A stretch of DNA of 10,371 nucleotides from Ichthyophonus hoferi (lineage: Eukaryota; Opisthokonta; Ichthyosporea; Ichthyophonida; Ichthyophonidae), in the NCBI GenBank assembly GCA_002751075.1, contig NAOQ01000053.1:62308-72678 (forward strand). The letters are read 5' to 3'. The notes below the pieces were generated by a model. That model saw only the letters and a program-made list of their open reading frames with translations. It was not told the DNA's origin and ran no database searches. The translations under genes were made by a program, and so were the position numbers. How positions within the stretch are numbered: the first letter of the stretch is position 1; each line of letters opens with the position of its first letter. This document shows positions 1 through 10,371 of this stretch, piece after piece.

Positions 1-21
1 TTTTTACTCTGCAATGTATCA

Positions 22-27
22 TTTATT
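22..27 (-). terminator. Possible polyadenylation signal, minus strand
   Basis: TTTATT on the plus strand reads AATAAA on the minus strand. It lies about 180 bp past the stop codon of the candidate minus-strand exon at 205-359, so it would suit a 3' UTR end. In DNA this AT-rich the hexamer is common by chance, and it stands or falls with that exon. Confidence 0.2.
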
Positions 28-204
28 TTTAAGTTTTGTAAATAAAAATGGTATCGCCTGTATTGAGTTATGTCTAACAATTTTTGTTAAGCTAAAACTC
101 TGGCTAGCTTCTCCTAAATTTCTCTTTGTTGATTGATGGATTTTAAACATTTAGTTTCATGGTGGTAAGATGTTGCTTGCATAACAATTGTAATCTAATT
201 ATGG

Positions 205-359
205 TTATGCATAGTTAGTTAAAGTATTGTTACTTTTAGAAGCAGCGCCCGACTCAACTTGATGGCCTTTTATTAAAGTTAAAGCATCTGAATTATCTAT
301 TTTAATTTCTTTAGCAACTTCAAACATTATTTGAAAAATAAAGAGCATAAATTGAATTC
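205..359 (-). CDS. Possible 3' terminal exon of an unidentified minus-strand gene
   Basis: The minus strand holds an open frame ending in TAA at 207-205. Its last part reads FEVAKEIKIDNSDALTL, then IKGHQVESGAASKSNN, then TLTNYA. This mix of charged and small residues is more protein-like than the other short frames nearby, which mostly read as tracts of Leu, Ile, Phe and Tyr. An acceptor-like TTCAG lies at 364-360, so an exon could begin at 359 in the middle of a codon. The ATG higher in the frame is then probably not a real start. No upstream exon can be recognised in 412-754, I know no family with this sequence, and the pyrimidine tract before the acceptor is poor. It may be chance. Confidence 0.22.
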
Positions 360-411
360 CTGAATATGACTTTTTATAACTAGTATAATAAAATATATTT
401 TGTATAGCCAA

Positions 412-754
412 TGTGACTAACTCTGGGCTCTGCGTATTATATCAACGATCGGATCAAAATCATATTTGATCAATTATGACCTTAACCAATGAAACAATCT
501 CACCATTTTCATCACAATCACAAGAGGTCGAATTTTGATCCCATCAACCCACGTAATCAAATTAATATTAGAATCATTCAACACGAATCCATAAAGTGAT
601 GGTAATTAATCAGTAATAAAATAAATTAGTGCTGATGGAAACCTTTGGGAAGAGAGAAAGGTTCGTAAGTAATGTCTAACTAAAATGAAAATATCGCTTT
701 TAATTCCTCAAATCTGTACAACTTATGTTGCTAGTCTAATTAAACGTCTACTTC
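412..754. other. Intergenic, no gene seen
   Basis: AT-rich DNA with frequent stops in all frames. If the exon at 205-359 is real, this would be its upstream intron, but I see no convincing coding block or splice pair here. Confidence 0.4.
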
Positions 755-913
755 TAAACCAATAGATTCATATTATCTTTTATCATTACATTATGTATTG
801 TATTATGGTGTTATTGCATTATTGTATTATTGCATTATTGTGCTGTTGCATTATTAAGGATTTTCCTAGCTTTAACGTCAGTTTCTCACATTTTACCAAG
901 CTTTAGCAACATT
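755..913. repeat. Composite repeat, left copy (unique block, ATT microsatellite, minisatellite on minus strand)
   Basis: Three parts follow each other. A block of about 27 bp (755-781) beginning TAAACCAATAGAT recurs at 1379-1405 in the same orientation with two mismatches. Next is an ATTATTGC/ATTATTGT microsatellite (about 786-857). Then 858-913 read on the minus strand matches the tandem 17-22 bp units of 1271-1352 (core GTTAAAGCT, then AGGAAAA). The minisatellite is therefore inverted relative to the other copy while the first block is not. Confidence 0.6.
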
Positions 914-1270
914 GAAGTATGAAAATGATGATTTTTTTGAAAATCTGAAAATCAGCTCATGAAAAATTTAATAATGATTTTTTTTACCACTTTTTCGCAG
1001 TTATTTAGTTTCTTTAGATATTATTTCTGTAAGGAAAAATATTTTCATGAGTAGCGAAAATAATGAAAATTGAGCGGCTGAAGTATATTTCAGATGGTTT
1101 TAATGAAGTAACTGAAGAATATTGTTATGGTTATTACATGAGAATCCTTGGGTGTTTACGTCGGTCTTTAGTAAAGGAAACTATTATTGAATAAATTTTA
1201 TGCTATAAAAACTACCACAAATTTTTTTATGAATAAATTTCCAACCAAATTATCATATTCATACTTTAAT
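914..1270. other. Spacer between the two composite repeat copies
   Basis: AT-rich sequence with T and A runs (for example near 934 and 978). No coding frame, RNA gene or terminal repeat pair is recognisable. It is the loop between the two inverted minisatellite arms. Confidence 0.4.
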
Positions 1271-1352
1271 GTGGCTAAAGCTTGGGAAAATTGTGGTTAA
1301 AGCTCGAATGTCGTTAATGCTTGAGAAACTGTCGTTAAAGCCAGGAAAACCC
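1271..1352 (+). repeat. Minisatellite, about four units of 17-22 bp
   Basis: Units start at 1271, 1293, 1310 and 1331. They begin GTGGCTAAAGCTTG, GTGGTTAAAGCTCG, GTCGTTAATGCTTG and GTCGTTAAAGCCAG; all but the second continue into an AAA-containing tail. The consensus is about GTSGTTAAAGCTYG plus GAAAA. The same units lie in reverse orientation at 858-913. A short open frame crosses the array but shows no protein character, so this is repeat DNA. Confidence 0.65.
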
Positions 1353-1378
1353 TACATATTATTGTGCTATTATATACA

Positions 1379-1487
1379 TAAACCAATAGATCCATATTAT
1401 CTTTCAACATTGTATTATTATATTATCATATTATTGTACTATTTTATTATTATGTTATTGTACTATTACATTATTTTATTATTGTAG
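1379..1487 (+). repeat. Composite repeat, right copy (unique block plus ATT microsatellite)
   Basis: The block at 1379-1405 matches 755-781 except for two C/T differences. It is followed by an irregular TATTATTG/TACTATT tract to about 1487, as in the left copy. The shared order of block then microsatellite shows common ancestry and not chance AT-richness. Confidence 0.55.
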
Positions 1488-1490
1488 GTA

Positions 1491-2375
1491 TAGTTAAAAA
1501 ATTCCTTTTATAATATTCACCAATCAAATATCTAATTAGTTTAATGGACCAATTAGCATATTGTTTGTATCCGAATAATCTCACTAATGTGTGCATGCAA
1601 TCAGCGTTACTCTCATTATATCTCCTTATTAGTCTTGCTAAGGAGCTAATCGGATCTTCCTCTATGGCTCCAAATCAGACACAATATTTTGTGGTTATTG
1701 ATGTGTTTACTATCCCAATAATCAATATATATCTATTTAAATGGGTTATCTAAATATTATAATATCATAATTTTTTTTTTAGTATTTATTTATTTATAGT
1801 ATTATTTTTGGGGAAAATAATAATAATGAAATGCTTATAAGGTGCCTTTGGCCATGTACCATACCAAGTGCTTTCTATTGGACTCCGCTATCTTTAATTA
1901 AGTAATGAGTCACACGTAAAAGCCCTCGAATGTAAGAATTAACTTGATTAGGTAATAGTCATATATTGGGTCATCCTCTGACCTAGGTGATTATTATTTA
2001 TAACCCTATGATATTAAAGGTTCTTGTTTCTACTCGGCCAGGAATTGCATCAAGGGTAACCTTATATGTTTAATATTATTGGTACTATTTTCTAATCCAA
2101 TAAAGGTTTATCCAATCATAAGCATCTTATTAAGAATAAGTTAGCGACTTATGCAACCATTATTAGGGCGGCAGTTTATTTCAATAACTGTTTTTTTTCT
2201 GTGATATTCTAAAAGCATAAATTTTCTTTTTAATTTTTATTTAAAATCATATAATCTCTTTTAATTAACCTTTAATATCTTAAAAATTCTATTTCTCCCT
2301 CCTCTGTAGTTAGGAGATTATTAAAGTTTGTTAGTTATTCTTCTAGAATGGATAATTTAACTCGATGCAGGCGAT
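1491..2375. other. Intergenic, no gene recognised
   Basis: There is no convincing gene. An open frame at 1544-1753 (+) encodes 69 residues with a stretch GSSSMAPNQTQYFVVIDVF. It has no family resemblance I know, no partner exons and ordinary AT-rich codon content, so I do not call it. A T run lies near 1772-1780 and a short ATAAGT/ACTTAT hairpin near 2136-2152. Confidence 0.4.
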
Positions 2376-2383
2376 ATTATATG

Positions 2384-2430
<47 letters not shown>

Positions 2431-2651
2431 ATTAACACATAACCAAACAAATAAAAAATAAATAAATAAACAAGAAAATAAATAAATAAGTAAATAAAAT
2501 AAGCATAAACAAATAAACAAATAAATATTTAAATTGAAAAATAAATGTTTAAATAAAAACAAACAACAAACAAACAAACAAACAAACAAACAAACAAACA
2601 AACAAACAAACAAACAAACAAACAAACAAATAAATAAATAAATAAATAAAT
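2384..2651. repeat. Compound AAAT/AAAC microsatellite
   Basis: Uninterrupted TAAA units run from about 2384 to 2432. An impure AAAT/AAAC-derived stretch follows to about 2560, then about sixteen AAAC units (about 2566-2629), then AAAT again to 2651. The minus strand reads open through the tract as Tyr-Leu-Phe-Ile and Cys-Leu-Phe-Val repeats, which is a by-product of a 4 bp period with no stop. It is not a gene. Confidence 0.9.
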
Positions 2652-3129
2652 ACATATATAGGTATCACTTATGAACCACCACAATACTTTGTTTTATAGA
2701 GTAATCTCGAGTATTTTATTGGAATTTTTCCTTGAACCAGACATTACTGATAACTTACATTAGGTAATACTATATGTCACAGATCATTAAATGATTGGCT
2801 ATGATTGGCCACTAGATAAAGTATAGGTTGCCTTAAGATAATATGTTGTAATTCCATGAGCCTAGTTAAAGATATTTATATTTAGTGTATTTTCTGATAG
2901 CATACATTTATTTTTTTAAAAATCTATATATTGTTATATAATTTTTATAATATTATTTTATGAATCAATGGACACACTACTAAGTATTATTGATTAGCAG
3001 AACACTGATCGAGTAGGTGGTGCCCCCAAACCCACAATAAATATTTATTCGCCCAATATCACGCACAATGGTTTAAATTCTTAAATTCAGCCATAAAAGG
3101 TAATTATGTTATGGAAAAGCACCTTGTTG
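2652..3129. other. Intergenic region upstream of PGM1
   Basis: AT-rich with no recognisable gene. A less AT-rich patch lies at 3000-3065 (contains GGTGCCCCC). It could belong to the distal PGM1 regulatory region, but no specific site is recognisable. Confidence 0.35.
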
Positions 3130-3187
3130 CCAATCATATTACATCATATATATAGTAGCTGAACTGGTTTTTCCGCTAGTATATAAG
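3130..3187 (+). promoter_or_regulatory. PGM1: Putative PGM1 core promoter (CCAAT and TATA-like box)
   Basis: A CCAAT pentamer lies at 3130-3134 and TATATAAG at 3180-3187. The spacing is about 45 bp, and the TATA element is 72 bp before the start codon. Initiation about 30 bp downstream would give a 5' UTR of roughly 45-50 nt. Both motifs are cheap in AT-rich DNA, so only position and spacing support them. Confidence 0.35.
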
Positions 3188-3255
3188 AAAATGGAATTAT
3201 TTAGAAAACCAATTTTGTTGAGAAATAATTTTATTTTCTCTAACATAAATATTGA

Positions 3256-7968
<4,713 letters not shown>

Positions 7969-7974
7969 ATTAAT

Positions 7975-7980
7975 ATTAAA
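7975..7980 (+). terminator. PGM1: Possible PGM1 polyadenylation signal (ATTAAA)
   Basis: ATTAAA lies 7 nt after the stop codon; no AATAAA is visible in the next 200 bp. This would imply a very short 3' UTR. Such motifs are frequent in AT-rich DNA. Confidence 0.2.
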
Positions 7981-7993
7981 ATAATTATATAAA

Positions 7994-8204
7994 GGTTACA
8001 CAAAGTTAGTTTTACAATAATGATTTTATTGATTGTTTAAATGGTATTATATTATATATGATTTCTTAATTATTTTCAATAGAATATGAAATATATTTTA
8101 TTGCGTAAAACTTGCATCACGTTGAGTTTAAAATGAGACTTTTATTAGTTATTTAAATACTGTTGTATATGTTGAAGTATTTGTTGAAACACGACCAATA
8201 CATT
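7994..8204 (+). repeat. Decayed partial copies of the 367 bp tandem repeat
   Basis: Two older fragments can be lined up with the better copies downstream. At 7994-8060, AGTTAGTTTTACAATAATGA matches the internal segment AGTTAGATTTAAAATAATAA of the repeat. At about 8061-8170, TTCTTAATT, AATAGAATATGAA, GCATCACGTTGAGTTTAAAA and GTTATTTAAATA follow in the same order as in the unit. They are heavily diverged and shortened, and start within about 30 bp of the PGM1 stop codon. Confidence 0.5.
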
Positions 8205-8572
8205 ATAGGGGCTCCTTAATTAAATAATTAAATAGGAATATGAAGAATCATTTAGCCCATCACCACGTCAGGTTGGGTTTATAATAATGATTTCTTTGAT
8301 TATGGCTGCCTAAATAGTGTTATGTTATGCTATATTCTCTGTTCTATTGGAGCCTGTGTACTCCATTAAAGTGATTCCTTATTTATTTATTTATTTGTAT
8401 TACAATGCAACATGTTCTATTTATTTATTATCTACCATTAATCAAATAGTAGAGATCATCTATGAAACCTACATAATAATGATTCAGCTTGAGTAATTCC
8501 TATATACCATTTTATGTTAAGTATACAGTGCAATCAGAGTTCAGTCTCACCGCATAACATGTTTAGAATAGT
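8205..8572 (+). repeat. Tandem repeat unit A (about 368 bp)
   Basis: Starts ATAGGGGCTCC and ends GTTTAGAATAGTAT. Anchors TAGGAATATGAAG, GTTCTATTGGAGCC and CACCGCATAAC recur 366-368 bp later in unit B. It contains a (TTTA)n run followed by TTGTATTACAATG. No open frame, RNA polymerase III box pair or terminal inverted repeat is convincing, so its class is unknown. Confidence 0.88.
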
Positions 8573-8942
8573 ATAGGGATTCCTCAATTACTTAATTAAA
8601 TAGGAATATGAAGTATCATTTAGCCCGTCATCACGTCAAGTTAGATTTAAAATAATAATTTCTTTGACTATGGTTGTTTAAATAGTGTTGTTATGCTATA
8701 TTCTTTGTTCTATTGGAGCCTATGTACTCCCTTATAGTGATTCCTTATTTATTTATTTATTTGTATTACAATGTAACATGTTTTATTTATTTATTATCTA
8801 CTATTAATCAAATAGTAGAGATTATCTATTAAACCTACATAATCATGATTTAGCTTGAGAGTAATTCCTATATGCCATTTTATGTAAGTATACAGTTTAA
8901 TCAGAGTTCAGTCTCACCGCATAACGTGTTTAGAATAGTATA
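8573..8942 (+). repeat. Tandem repeat unit B (about 370 bp)
   Basis: Direct neighbour of unit A with roughly nine in ten positions alike by eye. Differences are mainly C/T and G/A (for example CCCATCACCACG against CCCGTCATCACG) plus a few 1-3 bp indels. The array ends at GAATAGTATA and is followed by unrelated sequence. Confidence 0.88.
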
Positions 8943-9394
8943 AATTAGCTAGTGTGTGATTGGAGACGGGCATCTAATTTTGTTTCTACCATAGTCCGCA
9001 GGTCATTGCCAGGGTACGGATTAGAGTATGTAATTCGCATATAAAAAATATATGCAAAATTAAAATTGAAGATCAAAAATAATTATACTGCATTGTTTAC
9101 CATCAGCGGCTCCAACTTACTTACGCTAGTTTGGATTTTTAAATGTATTTTAAAGTTATTTAAAAATTGAGTACCAATAGATCATAGACAATTAAAATAT
9201 TTTAAAACTATATATAAATAAAATATATATTTTAAAAGTTAATGAAATCTAATAATATATTACTATACAATATTATTATATATAATATCAATATAATATA
9301 ATACAATATAATAAAATATAATATAATATAAAAAATCCTACTCTTGTATTTTTAACGAACAAAAGAGGTGGCATACCAGTAGGCGTTTATATTC
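8943..9394. other. Intergenic region upstream of the second gene
   Basis: AT-rich, with irregular ATAATATA repeats at about 9245-9330. No gene seen. The segment just before 9395 should contain part of the promoter of the downstream gene. Confidence 0.4.
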
Positions 9395-9408
9395 GTTACC
9401 ATAGTAAC
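9395..9408 (+). promoter_or_regulatory. RFX X-box (GTTACC-AT-AGTAAC)
   Basis: This is an exact fit to the animal X-box GTNRCC-N(0-3)-RGYAAC, the site bound by RFX transcription factors. It lies 44 bp upstream of the ATG at 9453, within the proximal window where functional X-boxes of ciliary genes are found. A match of this specificity at this position is unlikely by chance. Confidence 0.7.
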
Positions 9409-9452
9409 CAAGATCCAATAATATTAAGTTGGTCTAATCGTACTACAACAAC

Positions 9453-9479
9453 ATGCCTGGGGCTGAGATTCTTACTAAG
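9453..9479 (+). CDS. Unidentified gene, first coding exon (MPGAEILTK)
   Basis: ATG in a good context (ACAACAAC before it, A at -3) opens a nine-codon exon, MPGAEILTK, ending AAG|GTATTA, phase 0. The frame continues into the intron as a low-complexity Ile/Tyr/Leu tract with no protein character, so splicing here is the better reading. I do not recognise the protein. The X-box 44 bp upstream suggests a ciliary or RFX-controlled gene. The exon structure is inferred from splice signals and composition alone. Confidence 0.5.
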
Positions 9480-9995
9480 GTATTATCACAAATAATAAGG
9501 CTTAAAGGCTTACTAGTATGGTATCAGATTATCATATATACTATCATATTATATATATATATATACTATCATACTAGAATATTATCATACATACTGTTAT
9601 ACTATTGCTGTTCTACTATCATGAAAACCATCATGCTGTCTGTAATATACATACTCTATACATATTAACATATATTATTATTCCATTATACTGTATTATC
9701 ACACTATTATACTAATATATTATATATCTACTAATATACTCTTATACTATTATACTGTATACATACTATTATACTATTATATTACTATACTATTATACTA
9801 TTATACTATTATACTATTATACCATGATCCTATAATACTAGCGTACATACTATTATACTATATATTAATAATATCAATGCGGTATATATGTAACTGTATT
9901 TGTATATGTAATATATTATGGTTATTTCTATACATAGTATATAGAATATTTTTATATGGTATTACCTTATACTCATCTTATTGGTTCTATATCAG
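9480..9995 (+). repeat. Putative intron 1 of the second gene, filled with TACTAT microsatellite
   Basis: A 516 bp stretch made largely of TA-rich simple repeats, purest as ATACTATT units at about 9755-9822. It ends in TTGGTTCTATATCAG, a usable acceptor. No other gene or RNA is seen. Confidence 0.5.
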
Positions 9996-10039
9996 GTAAC
10001 CGCCTCCATAAGGAAGGCAGCACAGGACTCTAATAACAA
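9996..10039 (+). CDS. Unidentified gene, second coding exon (partial gene, continues beyond window)
   Basis: After ATCAG the sequence reads VTASIRKAAQDSNN in the frame left by the first exon, then AA|GTAAGG, a good donor in phase 2. The block is visibly less AT-rich than its surroundings. Without splicing the next codons would be AAG TAA, giving a 24-residue peptide, so a further exon outside the window is more likely. The fragment has an amphipathic, helix-like look but no domain I can name. Confidence 0.5.
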
Positions 10040-10080
10040 GTAAGGAATAGCAATGAGTATAGTTTAGTATAATATAAATA

Positions 10081-10371
10081 ACACAATACCTTACAATACA
10101 CTGCATTACAATACACCAACATATATACAATATAGTATGCTATAATATAGTACAATATAATATAATACAATGCAACGCCTGACATTACAATACAATACAA
10201 TAATACAATACAATATCATAATACAATAATACCATACAATACCATACAATACAATACAATACAATACAATACAATACGATACAATACAGTACAATACAAT
10301 ACAATACAATACAATACAATACAATACAATACGATACAATACAATACAATACAATACAATACAATACAATA
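10081..10371. repeat. TACAA/ACAAT pentanucleotide microsatellite, cut by window end
   Basis: Imperfect ACAATATA/ACAATACA tracts from about 10081 become a nearly pure (ACAAT)n array at about 10246-10371 with a few G substitutions (TACGA, TACAG). The minus strand is open through it as repeated YCIVL because 5 bp times 3 gives a 15 bp frame with no stop. This is not a gene. It sits in the putative second intron of the downstream gene. Confidence 0.9.

Noticed and set aside
1269-1487. Plus-strand frame of 72 residues
   Set aside because: It is a translation of the minisatellite and ATT microsatellite.
1544-1753. Plus-strand frame of 69 residues
   Set aside because: There is no recognisable family, no splice partners and no composition contrast with its surroundings.
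2384-2651. CRISPR-like or regularly spaced repeat array
   Set aside because: The units are contiguous 4 bp microsatellite repeats with no spacers.
2377-2655. Minus-strand open frame of 92 residues rich in Phe, Ile, Leu, Cys and Val
   Set aside because: It is the translation of the AAAT/AAAC microsatellite and has no independent coding signal.
8205-8942. tRNA-derived SINE origin for the 367 bp repeat
   Set aside because: AGTTCAGTCTC faintly resembles a B box, but no A box lies at the right distance and there is no A-tail or target duplication.
10106-10369. Minus-strand open frame of repeated YCIVL
   Set aside because: It arises from a stop-free pentanucleotide repeat.

Overview
The window looks like a piece of a small, AT-rich animal genome. 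Genes have spliceosomal introns (GT...AG, about 100-500 bp), exons are clearly more GC-rich than the introns and flanks, and the non-coding DNA is full of A/T microsatellites. Gene compactness and composition would suit a sponge or another invertebrate, but nothing here fixes the taxon.

The one gene I can identify with certainty is a complete phosphoglucomutase-1 (alpha-PGM, PGM1 family) on the + strand. It has twelve coding exons between 3259 and 7968. All eleven introns have GT/AG ends and all phases join cleanly, giving a 549-residue protein (human PGM1 has 562). The phosphoserine loop, the metal-binding loop, the sugar-specificity loop and the phosphate-binding loop are all present, so the enzyme should be active. 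It interconverts glucose-1-phosphate and glucose-6-phosphate, linking glycogen and UDP-glucose metabolism to glycolysis. A TATA-like box and a CCAAT pentamer lie just upstream.

Upstream (1-3258) is mostly gene-free. A possible 3' terminal exon of a minus-strand gene lies at 205-359 (weak). Two copies of a composite repeat in partly inverted arrangement lie at 755-913 and 1271-1487, and a compound AAAT/AAAC microsatellite lies at 2384-2651. Downstream of PGM1 (7969-8942) is a decaying tandem array with a unit of about 367 bp: two similar full copies, and two older fragments closer to the PGM1 stop codon.

A second gene begins at 9453 on the + strand and runs off the window. Its two visible short exons encode MPGAEILTK and VTASIRKAAQDSNN, which I cannot assign. 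A perfect RFX X-box, GTTACC-AT-AGTAAC, lies 44 bp before its start codon. In animals this arrangement is typical of ciliary genes, so a ciliary role is a reasonable inference. The window ends in a long TACAA/ACAAT pentanucleotide repeat. I found no sign of a new multi-gene system. The X-box gene is the most useful lead.
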